A stretch of 64,000 bases of DNA, taken from positions 124,001-188,000 of the forward strand of contig NZ_JAQIVH010000042.1 of assembly GCF_028746185.1 (NCBI RefSeq). The letters are read 5' to 3'. The notes below the pieces were generated by a model. It searched no databases. It worked only from the letters and a program-made list of their open reading frames with translations, and was not told the DNA's origin. A program made the position numbers and the translations under genes. Below are positions 34,808 through 44,054 of this stretch, one piece after another (the first letter of the stretch is position 1; every line of letters begins with the position of its first letter). Origin of the DNA: Paenibacillus_E qinlingensis. Its GTDB lineage: Bacteria; Bacillota; Bacilli; Paenibacillales; NBRC-103111.

Positions 34808-36142
34808 TTAGTCTCTTGGAGTTGTCATTCGCCTATACAGTTCAGGATTTAATTTTTTACCTTGCTGCCAGTGATTTTCCAAATAGCCGAACCAAAATCG
34901 AAGAATATCTCTTAAGTCAGTTGATGACCTTTTTTGCATCATCTTTACATAATATGGTGAGTTACAAATTAGTCCTGCAACTAAACGTTTAAAAATAATA
35001 AATCTATTTGTAGTTATGCCTGGAGAAAAATCATCATTAAAATCATGATAAAAATCTGAGCCGCCATGAACATATTCCGATCTCCATGTATAAACATTGT
35101 CTACAAGCAATGAGCAATCTGCTTGAGTTACATTAGGTAATTTAACAAGTCTTGGAATCAAAAAAGATAGCCCAGCTCTTTTATGATCCTGAGTTTCTAA
35201 CAGGATAGTTTCTGCAGCAATAGTCAAATGCAATAAAGGCAAACCAATCCCCTCGAAAATATCATCCCGTTCTTCTGACTCAATTGCTTTTTTAAAAAAC
35301 TTTAGACCTTTATGGAACCTTAATGACAATGCCTCTGTAATTCCATTTCGAATTAATGTATTATACAAACTCTCAAACAGAAGCAAATTTTTTTTGTCGC
35401 TTAGCCAATTTAAATTGATATTACAATCAGCATTGTAGCGAAAAGGCATACGACTTATTTGCCAATCTTCTTTTGCATAGATCATCATATGATTAGATTC
35501 ATTTTCATAATCCATTTGAAAATCAATTGGCATTTTATAGTTTGGGTAAATTTTCGCCCAGTAAATTGCTTGAAGTATACAATTGGCATAGAAAGAAATT
35601 CTCCTTGCAAATTGCTCAACCGATCGATGTTGACCGCGAACTCTCACAGCTAAGAGGGGATGATTAAAAAATCCTGAGGATCTACTTTGAATGGTATATC
35701 TCATTCTTTCTACTGCTTTTCTTGAGGAAGTCTTACCAAGCAACCTTAATACATCTGCTTTTTCTTCAAAGTTTCCGGCAATAAAAACAAAGTCTTTAAA
35801 TCTAATTGTAGAAGTTAAATGCGCATTATTTAAAGGAAATAATACCCACTGATCAGTAATGTTTGCCTGCAAATTGGTTTGTAGTGTACTTAAAAGAGTA
35901 TCAGCATCAATTACTCCATAATTTGCTTTATTTTTTATAGTTGGGTGAAGCACATAGGAGCCAAGAAGATGTTCCGTCAATTCCGGTTCAAAGCTTTGAG
36001 AAAAGCTAGGGTGAATTGACAATTTTTCCATTAGATTTGCTAATGGCTTATCGTCTACAAAATTAATCTCATCTGGATCAGTTAGATTTTTCCTCTTACA
36101 ATAGTATAGAAATGCTATAGCAAATGGTCTTAAGGTTATCAT
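34808..36142 (-). CDS. Apea/HEPN-like putative defence protein
   Basis: This 444-residue soluble protein is of unknown function. The C-terminal quarter looks like an Apea-type HEPN domain: LLHLTIAAETILLETQDHKRAGLSFLIPRL, then VYTWRSEYVHGG. The latter carries the HEPN RNase signature R-x4-H (Arg354, His359) followed by Gly. The N-terminal 280 residues match no family I know. AAGGACGG precedes ATG 36142. It is the last gene of a minus-strand run that begins at hsdM, 166 bp after the kinase gene, within the mobile element. An RNase acting in abortive infection is a reasonable inference, not shown. Confidence 0.65.
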   Translation of the reverse strand: MITLRPFAIAFLYYCKRKNLTDPDEINFVDDKPLANLMEKLSIHPSFSQSFEPELTEHLLGSYVLHPTIKNKANYGVIDADTLLSTLQTNLQANITDQWVLFPLNNAHLTSTIRFKDFVFIAGNFEEKADVLRLLGKTSSRKAVERMRYTIQSRSSGFFNHPLLAVRVRGQHRSVEQFARRISFYANCILQAIYWAKIYPNYKMPIDFQMDYENESNHMMIYAKEDWQISRMPFRYNADCNINLNWLSDKKNLLLFESLYNTLIRNGITEALSLRFHKGLKFFKKAIESEERDDIFEGIGLPLLHLTIAAETILLETQDHKRAGLSFLIPRLVKLPNVTQADCSLLVDNVYTWRSEYVHGGSDFYHDFNDDFSPGITTNRFIIFKRLVAGLICNSPYYVKMMQKRSSTDLRDILRFWFGYLENHWQQGKKLNPELYRRMTTPRD

Positions 36143-36307
36143 ATATCCGTCCTTACTTTGGAAAGTCAGTTCAAATTATTTTTAATTTAGGTTTGCATGA
36201 AATATATTCATACACTTGAAATAATAGAAATTATTGTGATTACAATCCCACATAAACACATTCTTAAGTTAAAGAATTATTCCAAAATTAACCTCACCAA
36301 GTAATAG

Positions 36308-37843
36308 TTAATTTGAGTCCCATCTATTTCTAATAACTGATGGAATACTCTTATTATTTCTATTCTCATTGATAAGTCTTTGAATTGAAAATCTATTAAC
36401 AGTAAACCCTACATATTCTAATAAATCTGATAAAATAACTGTTGTCTCAGAATAGACTCCAAGTTCTTCGAGCATTCTCATGGAAAATCTACCGAAATTA
36501 TCATAATTAGCAAAGGATAATTTCCGTTCTTTTAAATCCTCAAACATCTCATAAAGTAGTTTCTCAAGCTCATGTTCGTATTGCATACTAAATACTTCAA
36601 AAACTTCTAGGGCGGCAGAGTAGTTAGTCAAAATTAAGTCAGTAAGAATGATTCCTGCATTCTTTCTTGTGAATATATTGTATATCTTTTCAGATACAAT
36701 GTTATTTTGCTCAACCATTTGCATTAATTCTTCCATGGGGTCATAATTTATCTCAGTGTTTTTTAAGTTAACAAAAGCGTCGTGAAGTTCATTTACATTT
36801 TGATATCTTCTGGACAAATCTCTATTTGTAGCTCTCGCTACAATACTACTATATTTATGTTCTCTACTCACGACGCTGCCGTTAAAAATATAATCAATTA
36901 ACTTACCTAATGAATAAATATCTGTTTGGATAGATGCATCCTTAATATTATTCAACTGAATTGGATCAGTAAAATGAGCTGTACCTACGCCTTTTTCGGT
37001 TACTGTTTTATAAGAATAGTTTTTTGTGCTATCCTTTCCAAGTCCAAAATCAGCTAGTTTAGGCTCATTTTTAATCATTAATACATTGTTATAACTTAAA
37101 TCTCTATGAATTGTTTCAGGATGTATCTCCATTAGTCCTAGCATAATTCCTTCACAAATATGTTCTTGCCATTGTAGATTCATTATGTGGTGGTGCTCAT
37201 TAATAAATTCTTTTAAGGTATAATCCGCAAATTCCATTAGAAAGGAATTGTCATTCTCAGTAAACTCATATACCGAAATCGTATATTTGCTTGTATTATA
37301 CTTGCCCATCAATTCAAATTCCCTTTTAAACCGATGCGTTACTTCAGAATCTGACCAAAACTCAGGTTTTAGTTTTTTTATTGCATATTTTTTCCCATCT
37401 TTAATCCAAGGATAGACTTCAGCAAAGAAACCTTCACCTAACGGCTTTACTTCTGTTTTATTCAAGAATTTAATATCTTTTTTTGTTTTCACAATATATC
37501 GATCTGTTAAGTTAAATATATTGCTATTAATAAATTCAATGATGTCCGACTGAAGTCTTTCGACATCTCCTAAGCTAACCTCATTAAAAGATACTAATTC
37601 TTCAACTGATAAAGCCATTATCATAACTTCCTCAAGTTTACCCTTTAATACGAGTTCATTCAGTTTTTGTTCTGCGTATCTCCATCTAGTTGGAAATCCA
37701 CTACCATAAACATCGTTATAACCAAACTTATTAAAAAAATTGACAAGACTAGGTCCACTCCTTCGAGGGAATGGACCTTCATCTCCAGAAAGACTCTTAG
37801 CCAGCATTTCAATAATCTTTGGATGACTGATTCTTACATTCAT
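36308..37843 (-). CDS. Ser/Thr protein kinase with Abi-like N-terminal domain, linked to type I R-M
   Basis: The 511 residues hold three parts. Residues 1-80 (PFPRRSGPSLVNFFNKFGYNDVYGSGFPTRW) resemble an AbiJ-type N-terminal domain found on diverse defence effectors. The kinase domain (about 130-350) is complete: glycine loop GEGFFAEV (136-143), Lys156/157, HRDLSYNN with Asp248 and Asn253, and DFG 265-267. The C-terminal 150 residues are helical and unassigned. There is no membrane helix, so it differs from PASTA-type kinases. AAGGGG precedes the ATG, 17 bp after hsdR, so it is almost certainly cotranscribed with the restriction genes. A phage-triggered kinase is the likely role (inference). 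Confidence 0.82.
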   Translation of the reverse strand: MNVRISHPKIIEMLAKSLSGDEGPFPRRSGPSLVNFFNKFGYNDVYGSGFPTRWRYAEQKLNELVLKGKLEEVMIMALSVEELVSFNEVSLGDVERLQSDIIEFINSNIFNLTDRYIVKTKKDIKFLNKTEVKPLGEGFFAEVYPWIKDGKKYAIKKLKPEFWSDSEVTHRFKREFELMGKYNTSKYTISVYEFTENDNSFLMEFADYTLKEFINEHHHIMNLQWQEHICEGIMLGLMEIHPETIHRDLSYNNVLMIKNEPKLADFGLGKDSTKNYSYKTVTEKGVGTAHFTDPIQLNNIKDASIQTDIYSLGKLIDYIFNGSVVSREHKYSSIVARATNRDLSRRYQNVNELHDAFVNLKNTEINYDPMEELMQMVEQNNIVSEKIYNIFTRKNAGIILTDLILTNYSAALEVFEVFSMQYEHELEKLLYEMFEDLKERKLSFANYDNFGRFSMRMLEELGVYSETTVILSDLLEYVGFTVNRFSIQRLINENRNNKSIPSVIRNRWDSN

Positions 37844-37860
37844 GATAACAATCCCCTTGA

Positions 37861-40800
37861 TTAATATAATTCTTTTCTTTCAGCAGCTATTGAATAAGAG
37901 AATCTATTTGAATTTGTTTCATATAAATTATTTTTCATCTGCAACTCCGCTTGTCTTATCACGAGCTCGGTCGCTTCGGGGATTTCATCAGGCGGATACT
38001 TGTATTTTTTTAGTAAGCGTTTGATGAGTGAGCGCATGTTTGCTTTGGCATCATTACGTTTGTACCAATCTGGAGTCTTGTTCTCAGAAATAAGTTGAAT
38101 AAGGTTCTTCGCCATCTCCCGAAGCACATCCGATTGATAGTGCTCCTTAACCAATTCGGGTTTTGCTAGAGCATCATAGAAGGCTTGTTCTTCAGGTGAT
38201 AGATGCAAATCGATACCTTCATTGATGGCTGACTCAATTTCCTTTGCAATATCAATCATCTGCGTAATCAGCACATTAATGTCTTCAACTTGATTGTACC
38301 GCTCGACGATGTTCTTCAATTTCTCAGAGAAGAAGCCAGAGCGAACAATATTGGTTTGCTCGAACCATTTAATTTTATCGTCGATTAACTTTTTCAATAT
38401 CGTAGCAGCGACATTCTTTCGTTTCATTGCCATAATTTTTTCTAAATTTTCTACAGATAGAAGACTCTTTTCCTTTTTAGCGGAGATGGATACAACTTCA
38501 TCGCCGTCTCTAATAATCGCTTGTTCGATCATCGCTGTAATTTTCTTCTTAAAAGCTTCTACATCTGGCATTCCATCACGTTCGACCTTAACGATAAATG
38601 ATTTTACTGCCATGAAAAAGCTTACTTGTACACGAACGGGAAAATCCAAAGCAGTCGCACAGATGTTATAAGCGCTTTGGAGCCTCGCTACATGCTTAAG
38701 AAACACTTCCTTAGCTCGCTCTTTAAGTACATGCTCTACGCCGTCTTGAATCAATTCAAACCGCTCTTTGGGCGTTGCATTCATGTACTTACTGAAATCA
38801 AAGCCATGGAACATACCCTCAAGAATTTCTACTTCGGTCATGAGGATTTCCTTAGCTTTTTCAATCTCAGGAACACTGTTTTTATCACGGCTTGTATAAG
38901 TATTAAGTGCTTCCTTCAAATACTTGCTAAGCCCGATGTAATCAACAATCAGTCCAGCTTGTTTATCTTTGTATACACGATTAACCCTTGCGATCGCTTG
39001 CATCAAATTATGTTCTTTCATAATTTTATCGATGTACATGGTATCTAGGCTTGGAACATCGAAGCCAGTTAGCCACATATCAACGACTATAGCTATCTTC
39101 ATATCACTGTTATCGTCCTTGAACTGATTGGCGAGCGTCTGACGATGTTGCTTGTTGCCGATGATATCTCTCATTTCCTGATTCGTGTCTTTGTTGCTAT
39201 CGCTCAGCACTAGCCCGATTTTGGCACCAATTTCAGGAGACTTTTCTTTAATAAGTTGATACATGCGGTAGGCGATTTTGCGAGAATAAGCAACAATCAT
39301 TGCTTTACCTTTGAGTATATCCTTGCGAATATCATAATGTGCAAGAATATCGTCTACGACAAGATTAAGGCGATCTTCGTCACCTATTACGGCTTCCATT
39401 GTTACAAGGTCCTTTTTCAGCTTTTCAATCTTTTCAGGTGTAAGTCCTTGAGCCTCGATACTGGCAACTTCCTTGTCGATCTGATCGAGAATGCCTTCGT
39501 CCAAATGCACTTTAGCGAGACGATTCTCATAATGCAAATCGACGGTTGCACCGTCTAACTTCGCTTGTGTCATATCGTATACATCAATGAGTTCACCGAA
39601 GACACCAATGGTTGACTTATCGTTGGAATCAACCGGCGTACCAGTAAATCCAATAAATGTAGCATTCGGCAGGGCATCTCGCAGATATTTGGCATAACCA
39701 TAGACGAGTTCAGCTTCAAGCGTCTTTTTGTCAATTTTGATATCGGGGTCTATACCGTATTGGGAACGGTGTGCCTCATCGGCTATTACGATAATATCGT
39801 GACGATTCGAGAGTAAGCCAGTTTCCTCGGTAAACTTCTGAATTGTGGTGAAGAAGATTCCCCCAATGGAACGATGTTCCAGTAATTCAATTAAGTTTTC
39901 CCTGGATTCAGCTCGTACAGGCGCTTGCCTAAGAAAATCCGCCGCGCTGCTGAATGTACCATGTATTTGCTCATCGAGATCATTCCGGTCTGTTACCACA
40001 ACAATAGTAGGGTTGTTCAGACGAGCAATAAGACCAGCCGATAGAAATACCATCGAAAATGACTTTCCGGAGCCTTGCGTATGCCAAACAACACCGCCGC
40101 GTTTATCACCATCAACCGCTCGAACAACACTGTCTATTGCTTTATTCATACCAAAGTATTGATGATAGCCGGAAATAATCTTGGCTTTGCCACCAGCAAA
40201 GAAGCTATAGTTACGAATAACATCAAGAAGCCGCTCTTTGTTCAAAAGCCCTTTCATTAATGTGCCAATCTGAGCGATATGAGGTTCATCTACGATAGGA
40301 GAATGGCGGTCTACCTGCTTCCATTGCATATAGCGGTCATAATCAGCCGTAATCGAACCGAATTTTGCGTTCACACCATCGCTTATGATACTAAACGCAT
40401 TATAGTGAAAGAGGGGCTTGATGATATCCTGATAAGTCTTGATTTGTAAATAGCCATCATGGATCGTTGCATCCTCGCGAACCGCTGATTTAAGCTCAAT
40501 AACGACGAGCGGCAACCCATTAACGAACACCACGACATCAGGTCGTTTCTCAGCCTTATGAATGACTGTAAACTGATTAATTGCTTTAAAATCGTTGTTA
40601 TATGGATGGTCAAAGTCGATAACCTTAACAATACGCGAAGGAATGTCCTCCCCGTATACTTCAATTCGTACACCTTCAATGAGAAAACGTTGAAACTGCT
40701 GATTAGCGGAAACCAGACTAGCATCATCAATGTATAGCAGCTTGCGAAATGCAGCTTCTATGACTTCTACTGACAAAGTTGGATTAATCACATAAAGAGC

Positions 40801-40932
40801 TTCTCGTAAATCTTCTTCAAGAACAACCGAATGGTAATCACGAACAAGGTCGTAGCCTTTTTGAACTTTATATTCCAATTCATCCTGAAACAAATCAAGG
40901 ACAATTGATTCTAAGCTATCTTCGGTAAACAT
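37861..40932 (-). CDS. hsdR: Type I restriction endonuclease subunit R
   Basis: This is the motor and nuclease subunit of a type I restriction complex, 1023 residues. The PD-(D/E)xK nuclease is at the N-terminus (Asp132 in RPDVVVF, then Glu146-Leu-Lys148). The helicase has Walker A GSGKS (287-291) and the DEAH box (385-388, IVIADEAHRSQYG). Helicase motif VI is near VDMWLTGFDVPSLDTMYIDK...QAIARVNR. The length is normal and the frame intact. It ends 17 bp before the kinase and starts 15 bp after hsdS. With HsdM and HsdS it would translocate and cut unmethylated DNA. Confidence 0.96.
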   Translation of the reverse strand: MFTEDSLESIVLDLFQDELEYKVQKGYDLVRDYHSVVLEEDLREALYVINPTLSVEVIEAAFRKLLYIDDASLVSANQQFQRFLIEGVRIEVYGEDIPSRIVKVIDFDHPYNNDFKAINQFTVIHKAEKRPDVVVFVNGLPLVVIELKSAVREDATIHDGYLQIKTYQDIIKPLFHYNAFSIISDGVNAKFGSITADYDRYMQWKQVDRHSPIVDEPHIAQIGTLMKGLLNKERLLDVIRNYSFFAGGKAKIISGYHQYFGMNKAIDSVVRAVDGDKRGGVVWHTQGSGKSFSMVFLSAGLIARLNNPTIVVVTDRNDLDEQIHGTFSSAADFLRQAPVRAESRENLIELLEHRSIGGIFFTTIQKFTEETGLLSNRHDIIVIADEAHRSQYGIDPDIKIDKKTLEAELVYGYAKYLRDALPNATFIGFTGTPVDSNDKSTIGVFGELIDVYDMTQAKLDGATVDLHYENRLAKVHLDEGILDQIDKEVASIEAQGLTPEKIEKLKKDLVTMEAVIGDEDRLNLVVDDILAHYDIRKDILKGKAMIVAYSRKIAYRMYQLIKEKSPEIGAKIGLVLSDSNKDTNQEMRDIIGNKQHRQTLANQFKDDNSDMKIAIVVDMWLTGFDVPSLDTMYIDKIMKEHNLMQAIARVNRVYKDKQAGLIVDYIGLSKYLKEALNTYTSRDKNSVPEIEKAKEILMTEVEILEGMFHGFDFSKYMNATPKERFELIQDGVEHVLKERAKEVFLKHVARLQSAYNICATALDFPVRVQVSFFMAVKSFIVKVERDGMPDVEAFKKKITAMIEQAIIRDGDEVVSISAKKEKSLLSVENLEKIMAMKRKNVAATILKKLIDDKIKWFEQTNIVRSGFFSEKLKNIVERYNQVEDINVLITQMIDIAKEIESAINEGIDLHLSPEEQAFYDALAKPELVKEHYQSDVLREMAKNLIQLISENKTPDWYKRNDAKANMRSLIKRLLKKYKYPPDEIPEATELVIRQAELQMKNNLYETNSNRFSYSIAAERKELY

Positions 40933-40947
40933 GGTTTCACCGCCAGT

Positions 40948-42285
40948 CTATAATTCAAGCTCCGACACGTCGATTTCCCCTGACATAAGCTTGGGGAGGA
41001 GGGTGTCGCGGAGATTGGATAAATTTTTATTCTGCCGATTATTAGATTTTATTTTCTCAAATATCGGCTTAAATTTTTCAGCTAAATCTTTCATTAATTT
41101 TTCAGGAGCCACGACAAAATTTAACGATTCAAAAGTTTGAAAGGTAATTTGTGGGAAAGTACCTGATCGAGATTCAGCAACTTTTTGAAGATAATTCACT
41201 GTTTCTTGATTAGTTAAATAAAAGTAGAGCATTACGGGGTCTACATAGCTTTTCGCTCTTAGAACCATTAATTTGGTGGAAACGACATAATTATCAGAAT
41301 CAAAATCAACGTATGCATACCGTTTATTTTCTGGTCGAATCTCACTGTACAATATATCATTTCTCATAATACTTTTTTTAGCTTGACCTGGTAAATTAGC
41401 TACATTGGAGTATGTTTCATGAAGTATTTCACCTTCAAGAATATCAGAAGTGTTTAAAAATATAATTTCGTCTTTTATGAACTTATATGTTTTGGAGACA
41501 GATTCTACTAAATCAGATATTTTTGAGTTTTTCCATCCTTTTGGAATCTCTTTCCCTAATTCCTCACACCATTCCATCTCTCCGCCACTAGACTTATATG
41601 GTTCACTGTTTTCATTCGGAAACTCAAAATCAATAAACCATTGCGTGAAAATCACCTGAACCATTTGCTCCATTACTTTGTTCAAACGGTTGTTTAGTTC
41701 AATTTTGTCGTCGAAACTATCAATTATTTTCACAATCTTTTTTTGTATATGGATTTTAGGCACCGGTATTGGTAAACCTTTTAAAATTGACAAGTTAATT
41801 AGTGGTATTGTTGATCCTGTATTTAACAACTTGATATATTTGTTCATTTTTGAACTTGCAAACCAATAATAAGCATAAAAATAATCTACAATATTCCCAT
41901 CTACTCTAGCTCTTAATTGCTTATTTGAAATAACATATTTTGGATATTTGCAATTTGGAGTTATTATTCCTACCTGCCCAATTGTGCCAGCAGCAGTGAA
42001 AATTAAGTCATTTACTTCAGCATAAGTATTTAGTTCATCAGCCTTTTCATTAGTTACAAACACAAATCCATCATCAACAAATCTAGTCAAATCTTGTGTT
42101 ATGTTATTCCCTCTAATAACTGGAATACCATTATCCACAAAATACTTACTAGAAATATTTGATCCAAATGGACCCGATATTATAGAGCCCTTTTCTTTTA
42201 AGCAGACATCACTCAAGGTGAATACTGACCAACCAGAAGCCAACTTCCCAAAGTTCTGCTCAAATTTCTCTGTTTCAACACTCAT
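40948..42285 (-). CDS. hsdS: Type I restriction-modification specificity subunit S
   Basis: This is the target-recognition subunit, 445 residues, with two target-recognition domains. The first starts about residue 15 (ASGWSVFTLSDVCLKEKGSIISG) and the second about residue 235 (IPKGWKNSKISDLVESVSK). Each is followed by a conserved helix (IVKIIDSFDDKIELNNRLNKVMEQM; LRDTLLPKLMSGEIDVSEL). ATG 42285 lies nine bases after GGAGG and overlaps the hsdM stop by 11 bp, indicating translational coupling; a TTG at 42291 is less likely. It is AT-rich compared with hsdM and hsdR, as expected for fast-changing S subunits. The recognised sequence cannot be predicted. Confidence 0.94.
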   Translation of the reverse strand: MSVETEKFEQNFGKLASGWSVFTLSDVCLKEKGSIISGPFGSNISSKYFVDNGIPVIRGNNITQDLTRFVDDGFVFVTNEKADELNTYAEVNDLIFTAAGTIGQVGIITPNCKYPKYVISNKQLRARVDGNIVDYFYAYYWFASSKMNKYIKLLNTGSTIPLINLSILKGLPIPVPKIHIQKKIVKIIDSFDDKIELNNRLNKVMEQMVQVIFTQWFIDFEFPNENSEPYKSSGGEMEWCEELGKEIPKGWKNSKISDLVESVSKTYKFIKDEIIFLNTSDILEGEILHETYSNVANLPGQAKKSIMRNDILYSEIRPENKRYAYVDFDSDNYVVSTKLMVLRAKSYVDPVMLYFYLTNQETVNYLQKVAESRSGTFPQITFQTFESLNFVVAPEKLMKDLAEKFKPIFEKIKSNNRQNKNLSNLRDTLLPKLMSGEIDVSELEL

Positions 42286-43771
42286 ATCCAATAGCCTCCA
42301 GACTTTTCTTAATCTTCTCGTCTAAAACAGAAGACTCCGACATTAAATCAGAAAGCTCAGAAACAAGTTTTTCCATCTTTTCTTCCAACGGCTCTTCATC
42401 GATAATTTCTTTCACACCAACGTATCGACCTGGAGTTAGTACATTTTTATTTTTCTGGATTTCCTCCAGCGTAACCGATTTGCAGAAACCGACCTCATTT
42501 TGATATCCGTCATTGTTAATCCACTTATGGTAAGTCTCCGTAATAAGTCTAATATCTGCATCATCAAGTTCACGCAACCTACGACTAATCATCGTACCTT
42601 TATCTCGCGCATCAATGAACAGCACTTCACCATTGCGTTTCTTAACGCGACGAAGAAACCACAAACATACCGGAATACCTGTTGTAAAGAACAGTTTATC
42701 TGGCAAGGCAACGATACAATCGACCAAATCCTCTTCAATAAATTGCGTGCGAATATTACCCTCACCAGATGTTTGAGAAGACAAAGAACCATTCGCCAAT
42801 ACTATACCAGCAACGCCTTTGGATGGTTTTAACTTCGTTAGCATATGAGATAACCACGCATAATTAGCATTACCTTTTGCCGGAATGCCCCATTTCCAGC
42901 GTGGATCTGACAAAAGACTGTCTTGTCCCCAATCACTAATGTTAAATGGAGGATTAGCAAGAATATAATCAAATTTCTCATCTTTAAATTGGTCACTATG
43001 GAAAGTGTCATCATGAGTGTTGCCAAGGTTTGCCTCAATACTCCGAATTGCAAGGTTCATAGTTGCAAGTCTACGAGTCTCAGCATTCAATTCTTGACCG
43101 TATACAGACAGGTTAAAGGCATTACCACCATGCGCTTTAACGAACTTTTGCGCTTGAACGAACATCCCGCCGGAGCCACAGCATGGGTCATAGATTGTAC
43201 CTTCATATGGCTCAATCATCTCGACAAGCAATTTAACAATACTGCTCGGCGTATAAAATTCGCCACCGCCCTGACCGAGCATAAAGGCAAATTTGCCAAG
43301 GAAATATTCGTATACGCGACCAAGCGCGTCTTCTTCAATTAGAAGTGTATTCGAGTTTTCGAATACCATAACGACCTCGCCAACTCTACGTTGGTCAATA
43401 TCTGCGCCGGAATAAATTTTGGGCAAAACGCCTGCCAAAATTTTATTCTCTTTCTCAATCGCTATAAATGCCTCATCTATGACTTGACCAATATTCGGCT
43501 TGGTTGCCTGCTCAATAATGAATTTCCAGCGAGCTATCTCCGGTACATAAAATACATTGAAACGCTCATATTCATCGCGATCATCTTCAAAGCCGTCACC
43601 TTCAGCAATAAGCTCTTTATAACGCAAGTCGAATCGATCGGAGATATATTTAAGAAAAATGATGCCGAGTACGACATCTTTATATTTAGAGGCTGCAATA
43701 CTGCCTCTGAGCTTATCTGCTGCTGCCCATAATTTGTCTTCCATGCTGGTAACTAAGTTTTCTTTTGCCAT
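42275..43771 (-). CDS. hsdM: Type I restriction-modification DNA methyltransferase subunit M
   Basis: This is the adenine-N6 methyltransferase, 498 residues. The N-terminal helical domain (EDKLWAAADKLRGSIAASKYKDVVLGIIFLKYISD) is the HsdM-N domain. The SAM-binding motif is DPCCGSGGM (195-203) and the catalytic motif NPPF (273-276). The length is normal and the frame intact. It is the first gene of the minus-strand defence run. A candidate promoter lies about 100 bp upstream at 43866-43893. With HsdS alone it methylates host DNA; with HsdR it restricts foreign DNA. Confidence 0.96.
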   Translation of the reverse strand: MAKENLVTSMEDKLWAAADKLRGSIAASKYKDVVLGIIFLKYISDRFDLRYKELIAEGDGFEDDRDEYERFNVFYVPEIARWKFIIEQATKPNIGQVIDEAFIAIEKENKILAGVLPKIYSGADIDQRRVGEVVMVFENSNTLLIEEDALGRVYEYFLGKFAFMLGQGGGEFYTPSSIVKLLVEMIEPYEGTIYDPCCGSGGMFVQAQKFVKAHGGNAFNLSVYGQELNAETRRLATMNLAIRSIEANLGNTHDDTFHSDQFKDEKFDYILANPPFNISDWGQDSLLSDPRWKWGIPAKGNANYAWLSHMLTKLKPSKGVAGIVLANGSLSSQTSGEGNIRTQFIEEDLVDCIVALPDKLFFTTGIPVCLWFLRRVKKRNGEVLFIDARDKGTMISRRLRELDDADIRLITETYHKWINNDGYQNEVGFCKSVTLEEIQKNKNVLTPGRYVGVKEIIDEEPLEEKMEKLVSELSDLMSESSVLDEKIKKSLEAIGYEC

Positions 43772-43865
43772 TCGTGAATGCCTCCGTCGAATATATTACT
43801 TTGTTAGTAGAAAAGGGTAGCGACTACAGTTTGACAGGAAACATGAGTTCTGTCTTTATTCAATT

Positions 43866-43893
43866 ATTGTAAAACGAAACATTCTATAAACAA
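43866..43893 (-). promoter_or_regulatory. Candidate promoter of the hsd-kinase operon
   Basis: On the minus strand, TTGTTT (43893-43888), a 16-bp spacer and TACAAT (43871-43866). It is the best match in the 283-bp gap upstream of hsdM. Confidence 0.5.
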
Positions 43894-43945
43894 CTTTAGT
43901 TTGATAATTTTCGACGCGTCAGTTGTAGTTTCCTGCATTCATAGT

Positions 43946-43971
43946 GAAAAAGTCCTATATATGGAAGGACT
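43946..43971 (-). terminator. Terminator downstream of the 44055 gene
   Basis: On the minus strand, AGTCCT (43971-43966) and AGGACT (43956-43951) form a short stem followed by TTTTT. It would separate the upstream gene from the hsd operon. Confidence 0.55.
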
Positions 43972-44054
43972 GGAAGGACATTAATTCACAATTGTTTCCC
44001 AAAATAAATTTAATACAGAAATGAAATCAGCGCCAAATATTCTGATGCGATTAG

